From Mesostigma viride (Eukaryota > Streptophyta > Mesostigmatophyceae > Mesostigmatales > Mesostigmataceae): a DNA stretch of 64,000 bases. Positions 33,401 through 43,449 of this stretch are shown piece by piece. The translations under genes and the position numbers were made by a program. Location: positions 2,424,448-2,488,447 of the forward strand of contig RPFO01000104.1 in assembly GCA_009746045.1 (NCBI GenBank), given 5' to 3'. The stretch's first letter is position 1. Every line of letters starts with the position of its first letter. The notes under the pieces are model-generated. The model had not been told where the DNA came from and did no database searches. It worked only from the letters and a program-made list of their open reading frames with translations.

Positions 33401-36400
33401 TCCCTAGGGAATGCCATGGGCAGCAGGGAGCTGTAGAGAGATCTATACGTGAAGTAAAAACAGTGGTGCTAGCAGCTAGGAGTGTGCCTGTTGTGGCATC
33501 AGCTCTAGAGAAAGCAGCTTGGTGTAAGGGGATTGAGGAGCAGCTTAACCACAGGGTAACCTATTACTATGATGGTGTGGCAGTCTCTCCCCTGGCATTG
33601 CAGTTTGGTATGCTATCACAGGACGTGGTGGCAGCCTGCCTGAAGAAGGCAGACAGGGTGTTTTCCAGATTGAGGCGTAAGGACAAGGGTTGGAAAATGC
33701 TGAGGCCCCAGGTGGGACTGAGGGTCAGGATGTGGAAGGAACCGTCATTACCAGGCAAGCGTGGCAAGTGGCAAGATGGGCAGGTAACCCATGTTGAGGA
33801 AGCTAACCATTCTTGTCTGGTGGCTTTGGAGAGTAATCCCAAGCACGTGTACAGGCTATCCTGGGCTCACGTCAAGGAGAGAAGGCCAACTGCAATCTGG
33901 CCTGAAGACGGCCCTGATCCTCCCTTGGAGGGAGATGAGCAGGATGAGAGCCAGGCAGCAGATGCTAACCCACCATGCTTGGATTATGGTCTGTCCTGGA
34001 TGGATGAGGGTGAGCAGGAGTCTGCTGAGACGTCTGTCACAAGGCCAGAGGTGGCCAGGGCTGCACCACAGTCCAGGGGGCTGCTTATGGCGGACATCAT
34101 TCGAGCTCTGCAGAACAGCAAGCGTGATCCCAAGGTATCTAAGCTCACGGGATGGGGGTCATGTGGGGCACCAGCACTAGAAGTGGATACCAACTCACAG
34201 GTGTCCATTCTAAGGGTAGAGGATGCTGCAGGCTTGCAGTGGTCATCCCCTAGCTGCCTAGCTGTGTCTGATTTCTCTGGGAATGTGTCCATGAAGATCT
34301 TGGGAGAAGTGAGTGTGCCTATCCTGGGGGTGCCCACCACGTTCAGTGTGGTTGAAGGGTATCAGGGGCCTGCCATTCTAGGTCAGAACTTCTTGTGCTT
34401 ACCAGGGGTGAGGATATCCTCTGAGGAGCTAGCATTAGAAGGGCAGGGCCGCCTTCCCTTGCAGAGATATCGCTACTCCCAGGGTCTTAGTGTGGCTGTA
34501 AGGGCTGTGAGGGGTCTAGAGGCAGAGGGTCCTGATACAAAGGAGCCCATTGCTGGGGACCTGCTGATCCTCCCTACTACGTTTGACCCACGTGAGTTGG
34601 GTGTGCAGAGGTACCAGATCCCAGGAACGAGTCCTGTACCTTGGCGCAAGCTAGTGGAGATGATGCAAAGCCCCAAGATGGCTAAGGCATGGACTCTTGG
34701 CTTTGTTGCTTCTGGGCATGAGTGGATAGTTGCCAACTGTGCAGAGCCTGTGGATGTCCTCCCTGAGGATCACCAGCTGCTCAGTTGATGTTTGTCCTCA
34801 AGCTCAAGGAGGTAGATGGCGTGCAGGTGCCACATGTTAGACCAGTTGTGACTGAGTACCATGGCACTGGACAGTTAGCAGATGAGGAGCTTTACACACC
34901 AGGGATGCTGCATGATACATGGAGGATTTTGTTGTGCATTTATTGTCTTTTCTGCAGAAGGGGATACCCTATAGCTCTGTGTTGGTAGATTTCAAGAGGG
35001 CTTTTCTTAAGGGTGATCAGCAGGAAGCACAGGATACTTGGCGCACAATACCCCCTTTCTTTGTTAAGGTGCCTGCAGTGTGGAGGGCAGAGCTGAAGAC
35101 GAGGTATTTGAGGATTCTCAAAGGCGTGGAAGGCCTTAGATCGAGTCCCATCATCTGGAGGAAGAGCTTGGAGAAGTACCTCAGGTCTGTCTGTGGTCTC
35201 TCAGTCTCTCCAGTTGATCCTTGTCTGTTTCAGGGTAGCTATGAGGGGCTGCCAGCGTTTGCCTCCCTGCATGGTGATGATCTGCATCTCCTGGGCCATC
35301 CCACTTGGCAAGAGTTGACTCTGGCCAGGATCCAGAAACGGTTTGAACTGGGTAAGATCCAGTACATGGTTGAGAATGAGCCCATGGTGTTTTGTGGAAT
35401 GCAGGCGACCTTGGTCCATCAGCAGGGTACATGGTCCATCCAGCTGGAGGGTGGTAAGGATTATCCTCAGCAGATCATAGATGCCTTGCAGGAGCCCATC
35501 ACCCAGGCCAGATGTGCAACAATACGAGGTATGTTGGCATGGCTGGCCAGCATTTGTGCTCCTGACCTGTTGGTACTGAGTCGGTTGACCGATTCCCAAC
35601 TGGTTGAGGTGGGTGCTGAGAGAGTGGTAGAGGCTGTTCGCATGTCTCCCCCTCTCATGCTGGGTCCTTTGGATTTGTACAGGCCTTTTGACATGATGCT
35701 CTATGTGGACAGTTCTATGGATAGTAGGAAGGTCACAGAGGTCAGGGGCCGTGCAGCAGCATTAATATCCCTGGTGCAGGAACAGTCCTCTCTGGTCTGC
35801 TGGTACAGTCGGTTGCAAACAGGGTAACTCCCAGCAGTGACATTGCTGAGTGCAGGGCAATCTGTGAAGGGCTTCATACTGCTCTTTACTTGAGGGAGCT
35901 ATTTTACCAGCTATGTCAAGTGGCTTCCTGTCGGTTGCAGATGCACACACTGGTAAGAACTGACAGCATGGGCATGGTGCAGTTTGTGCACAGGCAGCTG
36001 GCCAGGAGCAGGGACCTTGATTATTTGTTGCTCAAGGAAATGTCTTGCTTAGCTAACATTGAACATGTGGCTGGCGTGGACAACCCTGCAGATGCTCTCA
36101 CCAAGCTGGAGGAGAAGGCTGAGCTGCAATACCCTTTGCTTCGTGGGCTCATGGCCTCCAAGGGGGGAGGGCCAGAGTAGACCAAACAGCCTTGCTCTAG
36201 GTGGGAGGCATCCCAGTGGGCTGGGCAGCCACGTGGTGGCTGACAGCAGGTCCTTCAGAGTTCAGACACACTCTGCTGGACAGGGGTCAGGGTGGAGTCA
36301 CTCCCCTGGCTGAGAATTTCGCCTGGCTCTGTCATGGAGCTGCAGAAGAGTCTTAAGGACTTTGTAATGGGCCTTGGGTCTTCATGGAATGGACCCTGCA

Positions 36401-39081
36401 AGGGCAGCCCAAGTGTTGGCTCTAACAGGTTGCTGTACATTTGTATATATTCTCTGTAACCAACCTGTTGCATGCTAATAAAATCCCTGGTTGTGTGACC
36501 ATGTTGGACGTGGTTGCCAGGGGCCTCACTATGGGTTATACTCTTTATAATAAAACATAATCTTGTTATTGTCATGTCTTGTTGTTTGTGATGCTCAGTT
36601 CCAGGAGCTGATCCAAACCTGGAGGATATGGGGTGGGGTTCGATTCCCCAGCTGACCTCAGCCTGGCATGTATGAATCCTGAGTTTATCCCTCAGTGAGG
36701 ACATGGGCTCCCCATGTGTTGGCTAACATTTGTCAGGGCTCTCTCAGTCTTTGGAAGGATTTAAAAGATAAAGGAGGCTCCGTGGCGGGCGCCATATGAA
36801 CGGGCGCCTGTGATAACTGGATGACCAGGAACTCACAATAGTACGTTCATGGACTCCTCTATCCAAACTCCTCTGACTAAGTGAAGACCTAACTTTAATC
36901 TACACCAGGTTCCCAAAGAAAGGGTTGGGATGTCATGTGGGTCAGAGGGCAACCTTTGAACCAATGAGCAGGCCTAGCTAATATTTGGAGGCACCTCAGG
37001 TTCCAAAAGAAAAGGCAGGTCTGGTCTCTGGGAGGGATCAGATGTCAAGGCTTGTGGGGACAGTGGCTGATAGGTTCTCAGGCTGGTCCAAGCTCCAAAA
37101 CAAGAAAGGGTTGGAGTTAGCATATTGGGGCACCAATGTGCTAGATGGATGCAGGTTGAGGAGACCTTTCCAACGCCGTGTCAACCGCCTAGAACAGACA
37201 AGGGACTAGAAAGTTATCAAGTCCCGAAGTACTGCCGACCGGTGGGCGAGGGCGGTGCACACTCAGGGCATAGTGGACAGGACACGTGGCAGGCCGTGCC
37301 TGCACAGGCTTAGCCTGACTCTCACGTGACTGGGACACAGTGTACTGAGGGCTCAACGGTACTGTGGCTAGTAGAAGCCAGTAACCAGCCAGCAGGTCTG
37401 CAAGGATGTAAGTCCTTGCAGGACTGTGGCAGGTCCTGTGCTGTCCTAGACACAGGATAGCCAGAGAATCCTGTATGCTGCCTGCAACGAGGATGCAGGG
37501 CAGCGATACGAGGCTCTGGCAATGTAGCGTTGCCCAGCGTTGCTCATGACCGAGGAACAAGGATGGAACGAGGTTGCATATAGCTCGGGGCTCAACGAAG
37601 CAACGAGCGTCTTCACACACGAACCTTGGTCGTCACGACGAGTGGCGAGCCTATCGAGGGTCGTAGGCCTGGTGTGAGGATAAAGGTTGCTAGCCAGCAG
37701 CCTAGGGTCATTCCAGCCGGCAAGGACCAGGAGCTCACAAGCTCTGCTGACGAGTTGCTGCGCAAATCATGTGGACCTGGTTCAGGTGCCAGGATGGGCA
37801 CCAGAGGAACCTGTGCAGGCGCCAGCACCGGTGTCAATGTCCCAGCCAGGTCCACGGCTGGATGAAAAAGGAAAGACACATGCAATTAAAGAAGTCAAAA
37901 GTCAGCTTGAATGAAACACAAAGAAAACCAATATACACAAAAAAAACGTGTGGGACTTCATTATTAAAGATAATAATGCACAAAGTTGAAGGGTAAATAC
38001 AGGCAAATTGATACGTTGTAAGTTTCCATGAAGCAACAGTAAGGCCCGTATACCAAAGGGGGAAAAAAGGGAACTTACGTGCCAGCACGGGGGCAGATGG
38101 ACAGCCTGGCAGTGGTGGTGGTGGCATGGCCACGAGAGTGGGTGCCGGCACGGCGCTCATCTGCTGGTCAAACTGCGCATTGATTGCGTCGATTTGGGCC
38201 TGCATTTGGGCCTGCACCGCAGCAATGCGGGCGGCCCTTTCAGCCTCGAGGCTTGCAGGCAGCTGCATGGTCCCGGCGGTGACTTCAGCAGGGTTGGCTT
38301 TTGACGACGACTTGGCTTTTGCAGTTTTCCTTGCTTTTTGGACGCCCGGCTGTGGTGTTCACCATGAAGAACAAAGCACAGCATCCGAAGGAACATAATA
38401 ATGCACTCGATCAGAAAACTATCGATGGCCATACGGCGAGTAGAAAGTACGGTTGCACTACAAGATTGCTGGCTGCATTCGTCATAGACAACGGATGCAT
38501 ACCAAGACACGGCAGTTCATGAGTATTCTTTGTTTAATTACCTGTTTGGGCTGGTTGGTTACGCAGGCAAGCGGGGCACGTTGCTGTTCAACCTTAGCCA
38601 CTCTGTTGGCAGCTCTCTTTGCCGCTAGCTGCGCCTCGTGCTTTCGGATGTATAGACGCCTCGCTAGCTCCCTTTCAACTATCGCTTCAGGCGGTTCCAA
38701 AGCAGGAGGATCGGGGAGAGACTTCACTGCGGTTGTCGCCGCTGTCGGTCCGTTCAGGACTTCATTCAGTTTCCTGCTGCTCTCTTCCGCAACGGCTGCA
38801 GAGTAATGGGCCTTTGCATCATTTAACTCGTCCTGGGCCAGTAGAGGTAAGAAGTCACAACAAATCACCTTGATCCGACCAGAAACCTCCTTCAGCAGTT
38901 CTTGATCTTGGTCCTTCTTTGCTACACCCTCCAGCAACCACTCCTTCGATTGCGCCGCGACGACTTCCCTAAGAGTCCGCAGCCGACTATCGGCTTGCAC
39001 ATGCTTCAGAGGGTGTAGTTCTACGGACTTGGCGGCACGAAAGTTTGCCCACTTTACTGGATCGGCGGCGATCCCCACCAT
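27487..39081 (-). CDS. CACTA accessory protein gene, five exons, about 785 codons, interrupted by a copia-type element
   Basis: The exon model, from GT-AG signals and phase, is 39081-38542, 38349-38079, 37857-37768 plus 29375-29133 (one exon split by the retroelement), 28849-27741 and 27591-27487. All four introns keep phase and the total is 786 codons including TAG, so the frame is fully open once the 29381-37767 element is discounted. The protein starts MVGIAADPVKWANFRAAKSV. It has a charged helical region, an Ala/Gln-rich coiled coil (AARIAAVQAQMQAQIDAINA), a Pro-rich repeat tract (PLPPSTAVPAPPA units) and a second coiled coil (MMLQLKKMQEELDEKNAI). I recognise no enzyme. By position and coiled coils it could be the TNPA-like DNA-binding partner. 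That is inference. Confidence 0.75.
27893..28250 (-). repeat. 39-bp coding minisatellite in the accessory gene
   Basis: About nine tandem 39-base units (some 42, with an extra CTG) of the type GGAGGGGCTGGCACGGCC encode Pro/Ala repeats on the minus strand. All length changes are multiples of three, which supports real coding use. Confidence 0.85.
29381..30034 (+). repeat. 5' LTR of the copia-type element
   Basis: 654 bases matching 37115-37767. Differences noted near 29438, 29496, 29528, 29583 (one base longer), 29727, 29855 and 29866. No canonical TG...CA ends were seen. The sequence after it (CGTACTATTGTCTCC) shows no obvious TGG primer-binding site. Confidence 0.88.
30060..31195 (+). pseudogene. 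Unrecognised leader ORF of the copia-type element, frameshifted
   Basis: Starting MSGSSSSSHGAGEANEQRDA at 30060, an open frame runs to 30683. Coding-like sequence continues in a second frame (PETTTAWGPEVEIVTGVEKT) to about 30804, then in a third (EVTHEYDRYGRGEQNELVGG) to the stop at 31195. It would make about 375 residues. The N-terminal half is helix-rich (VRLRDALAETANRVEVAYQG). I know no family. An ORF ahead of gag is unusual for Ty1/copia elements. It could be a captured gene or an N-terminal extension of Gag. Confidence 0.55.
31196..31619 (+). other. Low-complexity linker ahead of gag
   Basis: The open frame 31340-31549 encodes a basic, charged stretch with a possible nuclear-localisation motif (RRASNRKRKEVAQ). 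I cannot tell whether it is an independent ORF or part of the leader protein or Gag. Confidence 0.4.
31620..32589 (+). pseudogene. gag: Copia-type Gag with CCHC zinc knuckle, frameshifted
   Basis: The start is near PHMSAVAVMNGQKPLKPPVG. A copia-like capsid stretch follows: KLTWSQFLEGLRQEFLIRYS, then after a frame change near 31890 HYKLSYDTFEIKGTIAEELQ and ADYFLDRMGLSVDGRNAARM. Another frame change lies near 31800. A long Gln/Gly/Lys linker comes next, then the knuckle CFGCGRTGHWRRDC (about 32494-32535), ending at 32589. It packages element RNA into particles. The pol frame begins seven bases later. Confidence 0.75.
32596..34788 (+). CDS. Copia-type integrase followed by a protease-like motif (730 codons)
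   Basis: The integrase starts with a GAG-pre-integrase style zinc region (LHHIFGHSKQAEMFAWKIGK and NCVCQ, about 32995-33115). The core has DIQVDIQHIRGMYLLVGVDR (first Asp), KVQADLQFDCLIKLADQL (second Asp) and CHGQQGAVERSIREVKTVVL (Glu), then an SPLALQFG block. Downstream, at about 34165-34420, VDTNSQVSIL and ILGVPTTFSVVEGYQGPAIL then GQNFL look like a retropepsin with DTNS in place of DTGS. In Ty1/copia the protease normally precedes the integrase. The ORF has no breaks over 2.2 kb. Confidence 0.78.
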   Translation: MLSPVNSQSPLVGRTVVHSNGGVPLVQQQGVGNDEVLPLNDCNNAAAAVEFPVPVAGAGSPVVGVDSGSQAARLEGPAASVGTGAGSGSRATLEEVPGAREQQVGRAIPSTQSLSRSSLCSQADRGLSYAQAGNTLHHIFGHSKQAEMFAWKIGKEPLLEACSAAAQNCVCQENAVRLPQSHAREPARERGDIQVDIQHIRGMYLLVGVDRFSRYRLLTILPGMQEHQLLMGLQSLLPGFGVYTKVQADLQFDCLIKLADQLPCKLVVVPRECHGQQGAVERSIREVKTVVLAARSVPVVASALEKAAWCKGIEEQLNHRVTYYYDGVAVSPLALQFGMLSQDVVAACLKKADRVFSRLRRKDKGWKMLRPQVGLRVRMWKEPSLPGKRGKWQDGQVTHVEEANHSCLVALESNPKHVYRLSWAHVKERRPTAIWPEDGPDPPLEGDEQDESQAADANPPCLDYGLSWMDEGEQESAETSVTRPEVARAAPQSRGLLMADIIRALQNSKRDPKVSKLTGWGSCGAPALEVDTNSQVSILRVEDAAGLQWSSPSCLAVSDFSGNVSMKILGEVSVPILGVPTTFSVVEGYQGPAILGQNFLCLPGVRISSEELALEGQGRLPLQRYRYSQGLSVAVRAVRGLEAEGPDTKEPIAGDLLILPTTFDPRELGVQRYQIPGTSPVPWRKLVEMMQSPKMAKAWTLGFVASGHEWIVANCAEPVDVLPEDHQLLS
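34785..36180 (+). pseudogene. Copia-type reverse transcriptase and RNase H, frameshifted
   Basis: The RT has YSSVLVDFKRAFLKGD (first catalytic Asp, in the DVKTAFLNG position of Ty1/copia) at about 34972-35018. GLRSSPIIWRKSLEKYL follows, then LHGDDLHLLG in place of YVDDLLI (35269-35298). RNase H begins MMLYVDSSMDSRKVTEV (about 35693). After a frame change near 35827 it ends RTDSMGMVQFV and VAGVDNPADALTK, the Ty1/copia hallmark. Another frame change lies near 34920. HGDD keeps the two aspartates, so the active site may still work. Confidence 0.85.
36181..37114 (+). other. Copia-type 3' untranslated region
   Basis: About 930 bases without a recognisable ORF. It contains several AATAAA-like signals (near 36477 and 36551). 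A purine-rich run AAGAAAGGG at 37102-37110, close before the LTR, is the likely polypurine tract. Confidence 0.55.
37115..37767 (+). repeat. 3' LTR of the copia-type element
   Basis: 653 bases matching the 5' LTR. It is followed by CATGT (37768-37772), the second copy of the target duplication. Confidence 0.88.
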
Positions 39082-39868
39082 TCTTCCCCACTAACCAGAC
39101 CACCCCCAGCCGACATTAACGCGTTTGCGTGCTCCATCCTTGGCGCCGTTGTCATTTAACTTAATGACAAGGCGCAAGTTTTGAATTCGCACGACGGCAC
39201 TGTGCTAATTGCGGGTGTCAATTTTGCGCGGCAAAAAGGAACTCCGTCCGATCTTGGCCCATCTACCGTCAATCATCTCTCCCGGCGGAAGTCGACAGGA
39301 TCTTACTTTAGGAGCGAATCCTGCTGATCTGAACGCCATGGCGCAAAGTATCGGATTCGGGGAAATCGGTATATTTAGTATCCAATTATAAACCAGAGAG
39401 GTGAAATAAGAAATAAGTATCACCGAATCCTGAATGAAGGTGGTCACACACTGGTGTGACGTTGACAGGCTAAGGGGCTAATAAGGCGCAAAGTATCGGA
39501 TTCGGGCCTCTCACTGCCATGGTTAACGGTGCAAAGTTGACATCATGTTCGAGTAGGATTGAATCCGCATCAAGAAGCTGCGGTTACATAGATTACCCGG
39601 CAAATTGGACGGTTAACATAACTGACGCATGCGTAGCCGCGGGAATGGCCCACGCGGTTCGTTGGCTAGCTCGACAGTCAGACGCGGTCGGTGCCCCTTC
39701 GTTCCTTTGCGTTTTAGGCATGCAAGGACACAGCCGGGGGCCACGAAAACACCTCGTTGCTGCCGCCATGGTAGCCATGGCGGCAGCAACGGGGAGGGCC
39801 CGCGGCAAGGCGGCCGCGGGCCGTCTCCGTTGCTGCCGCCACCATTGGTTGTTTAGCGATTTTCAACC
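39082..39868. promoter_or_regulatory. Divergent intergenic region of the CACTA transposon with stacked palindromes
   Basis: 787 bases between the two divergent genes, so both promoters must lie here. A 35-bp palindrome with arms GTTGCTGCCGCCATGG and CCATGGCGGCAGCAAC (39756-39790) is followed at once by a second GC-rich inverted repeat (arms of about 18 bp at 39789-39806 and 39813-39830). A third GTTGCTGCCGCC follows, ending 30 bases before the transposase start. GCGCAAAGTATCGGATTCGG occurs twice (near 39341 and 39487). These are candidate binding sites. Confidence 0.6.
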
Positions 39869-40643
39869 ATGGAGGAACAAGGCCTTGACGACTTCCTCAT
39901 GGAGGGATGGGCCGATGAGTACCGAACTGGGCCTGATGAGGCAGCTATGGAATTCGCCCGGAATTTCGATGCTGCTGCAAACAGAGTACATTTGGAGACG
40001 CCTTTATACCCAGGATCTAACGTTCCAGCTGTTGTGGCGGCCCTACAATTGCTAACGCAATGGGGCCAAGGAGGTTGTACTCGGAAGTTCGCGGACGCAC
40101 AGCTGGCCCTTTTTAGTTCTCTCCTACCACCTGGGAATGTCTTGCCGGCTTCTGTTGAGGCGGCTAGAGGCCTGTTGCGAGACTTGGGCTTGACGTATAA
40201 AGTATACGATGCGTGCAAGTATGACGATTATGTTTACAAAGATAAGGATCTCCAGCAGTGCCCAAAGTGCGCCGAACCTCGTTATGAGATATACACAGAC
40301 ACAGACGGCATGGTGATTAATACGAGGAAGCCCTATCGGCAAGTCAGAGTTTTTTCTTTGCTGGACAGGGTTCGGGGCTGGTTCAGAATGGAGAAGATGT
40401 CAATGGCACTGAGGTATGCAGGAGAGAAAGAAAACAAGGATGCAGATTCGCCGACGCGGACGGTTGACGGAGTCAAAGGTTCGTAATCCATAGCCTCTAC
40501 ATCTGGCCATTGCTTGTTTTTTTTTATCTTTGCTTGCCGATAGAGTTACACAACGCCGCGTTACTTTGGTATGTAGAGCTAGAACGTTAGTAACCCTGAA
40601 TCTTGCTATTGAATCTTGCCTGGCAAGGTCAGTGTCGTGTTAA

Positions 40644-42346
40644 CCCCTAAATGGTCTTGCTGCCGATTTTCCGCCAAAAAGTGACTTACAGCCGATTTGT
40701 CGGCACCTACTCGGGGGACCAGTTTGCGAGAATACCATTGGGAATTAGGAAACGTTTAGCTGAGAAGAATGAAAGTTTATAAGTTTCTCCAGAACATGAT
40801 ACTAGGGTTTGCTATATTTTGACCAAGTTTAACAGGTGTTCCAGACCGTCAAAGTACAGGGGGTCAGGGTACTTTTTCACGTACAACGTGCATTCCGGAA
40901 AACGACGACCTGGCCATGGCGGCTTGCGCCCACGCATGGCATTTACGTTTGCGTTCGAATTTTCTGGACAAACTTAGGATATTGATTTTATACGTCCTAA
41001 AGATCATACAGGCCAATTTTTGGTTCGCGGGAATGCCATTTGATAGGTGTCGGCAGCGTTCTTGCTGGAAAAAACTGCGATCAGGCCGGACGATAGAAAC
41101 ATTGACAGCAATACCTTTCCGGCGTATTTTAAAGGACATATTGGTTTCTTTGTACTTTTTATGATGATTTGTAGTCGTAAACGTGCAAGGGTGGCCAGAA
41201 ATCGCCGAATCCAGCGACCATGCTGCACAACTTTGGTGTGCCGAAATGCGCCATTTTGCGGCCACCGCCTGGGCCAAGGTAACGCCATCCATGCCCGGTA
41301 AAGCTTAAGCATCGTTTTCCTATCGATGTTTGACGTTTATATATACGTTCTAGCTTGTGTAGCACATTCTTTTTGCATTATTCATGCTCTTTCTTGACCC
41401 TGGCCTGGCCCCTTTCTAAAACACCCTTCTTAGATGCTTCCCTCAGTCAGTTGACCTGCCACAGGGTGATGGTGATAAGTTTTAGAGGCTGTATGGGTTT
41501 GAATACCTCCATATATGTTTGTTATACATTTCCCACACACATATTGCATGAGTGTGAGGCAGTTGGCTGGTCTCTGTGGCATCATCAAGCATGTAACCGG
41601 TGAGTAAAAGCTTCCCATTGTCAGCATGTGCCACCAGGTGTGCTGGCCATCACCTGGCAAGCTATAGCAGCTTAGGCCTAGTTTATCCTTGCTAGGGCAG
41701 GCTGAAATAGGCTTAAAATCACTAGTTTGTTGGTGGCTGCCTCCTAGAATGCATGCCTTGCGTAGGGTATCCGAACCACGTTACCTACGTGCACTGATGG
41801 ACAAGGTGGCACCTGCACATAGGTGCCATGTAAGGGCAGTGTGATGATGCAGTTATGTTTCCCCATCATTGTGGAAGGGAAATGTATTGTTTGGCATGGT
41901 TGGGGGCCATATTAGTAGGTATTAGTAGGTAGTATGCCCACTCCTACCCCCTTGGTTGCTTTTTACCAACGGTACCCCTATGGGCTGTACTGGGTGTAAC
42001 TGCTGGTATACCCACCCAAATGATGACCCCAATGGCTCAAACTGTTCAGCAACTAATTGTTTATCATCCCTGAAGTGGTAGGTGCCTAGCTCTTACAACA
42101 TAATGCAAAATGCACATTCTACCAAAAATGAAAACGCTCGTCTTGACCCCCCTGACTTTGACGGCAGTTATACATGGCCTACGATGAATATATGTGAGGT
42201 TGTGATATATCACGGCTTAGGGCAACTCATGGACATGCTTGCCCCCCAAGGACAGCCATTGGATATTGCTAGGTTGTACAGGGGCTGGTTTACAAAATAG
42301 GTGAGTTACTGCCGATTTATCGGCAGCATTTCCGCCCATTTAGGGG
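40644..42346. mobile_element. Element D: 1703-bp piggyBac-like TTAA element in intron 1 of the transposase
   Basis: TTAA at 40640-40643 and 42347-42350 flanks CCCCTAAATGG and CCATTTAGGGG. The palindromes TGCCGATTTATCGGCA (right, about 42310-42325) and GCCGATTTGTCGGC (left, about 40691-40704) lie inside the ends. The block 40845-41090 is strongly similar to 43665-43910 in element C, including ATGGCGGCTTGCGCCC and GCTGGAAAAAACTGCGA. No transposase was seen; the open frame 42082-42300 is unrecognised. The host intron is then about 244 bases (40479-42429 without D). Confidence 0.85.
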
Positions 42347-43449
42347 TTAAGTGATGTATCTGTATTTCTTACCGTTGCTTCAATGCATTCTCCGTGGTTT
42401 GTTCTTTCCTTGCCTGTTTCTTTTTGCAGACTGTCCGGCTGTACAACATGTAAAAAATCTTTACCCGCAGTTTCGTACTGAGCTGCGTAATCTTATATTC
42501 GGGATGGCGGTTGACGGAGTGTGTCCGCGTAGCTTTATGGGAAACTATTCTTGCTGGCCAGCTTTTATGGCTTGCTACAATTTACCTGAGTGGGTATTTG
42601 TCAACAAGAACCTCTCACCTATGGTTCTGCTGATAAGTGCCGCCTACGGCAAGGCTCCAAAAAGAATGCAGGTGTACTGGGAGTTGGCGGTTGATGAGCT
42701 TGTGGCGATGTGGAATGGTTTTTATGTATGCGACATCGTGGATGACCAGGGCGGCCAGTTACAACCTGTGCGCCTGCAGGCGCTCCTACTGTGGGTAATC
42801 CACGACTACCCAGCTTTAATTTGCAAAGTCACTAAACATCCCAGATGCTGGATACTGCGGCTGCATGTTACATGGGCCAGAATGGGAAGCAACTTTTTTT
42901 TCCAATGGGAAGCTTGTGTACTTAGGGCACTCTACGCTTTTGAAGGAAGGTGACCCTGCGCGACCATCCGGGACTGGAGCTGCCCCTCCAGAAATGGATT
43001 ATGATGGGTACCTGAAATATTGTCGGGAAGAGTTGGGGGTGCAACCTGAAATATTCGGCAAGCTGCCGTACTGGACCAAGCTGTTAATTCGACATCTGAC
43101 CAGTGGATGAATTTCACCTGGGCCCGAACTGCCTGCTCCGGATAGTCAACTGCACCCGCCAGCGGTAAGTAGCACGCGACAGTGTTCTTTTTTTTTCTAG
43201 TGTGCAGTTTGTAAACTTTGTCATATGCAAGGGACAAATTTTTGTCACATACTTGTTGATTGATTATTGATTGTGCGTTTCGTTGATATTGTGTTGTCCT
43301 TTGTGGCCTTTTTTATTATGTGCAGGGAAAGCTCATACCCCTGCTGTTCGAGCAAGGCTGCAACAACTGGGCCTTAATCAGGAGCTCTGGGTTACCACGG
43401 AAGAGGTGGAGAAAGTGGCGAAGAACGGTGTCCGCACAATAAGCATTAA

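Larger units (their letters stand above)
29381..37767 (+). mobile_element. Ty1/copia-type LTR retrotransposon, 8387 bp, inside the CACTA accessory gene
   Basis: Direct repeats 29381-30034 and 37115-37767 are flanked by CATGT (29376-29380 and 37768-37772). Order on the plus strand: leader ORF, gag with CCHC knuckle, integrase, a protease-like motif, RT, RNase H. IN before RT is the Ty1/copia order. The LTRs differ at about eight sites by eye (near 99% identical), so insertion was recent. Removing it with one CATGT restores the exon of the accessory gene. The LTRs appear to start AGTTAGC and end GCGCAAAT, not TG...CA. Confidence 0.88.

Noticed and set aside
42082..42300. Small ORF inside element D as part of the transposase
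   Set aside because: It lies within the TTAA-flanked element in intron 1, and TNP2 motifs continue directly from exon 1 to 42430 without it.
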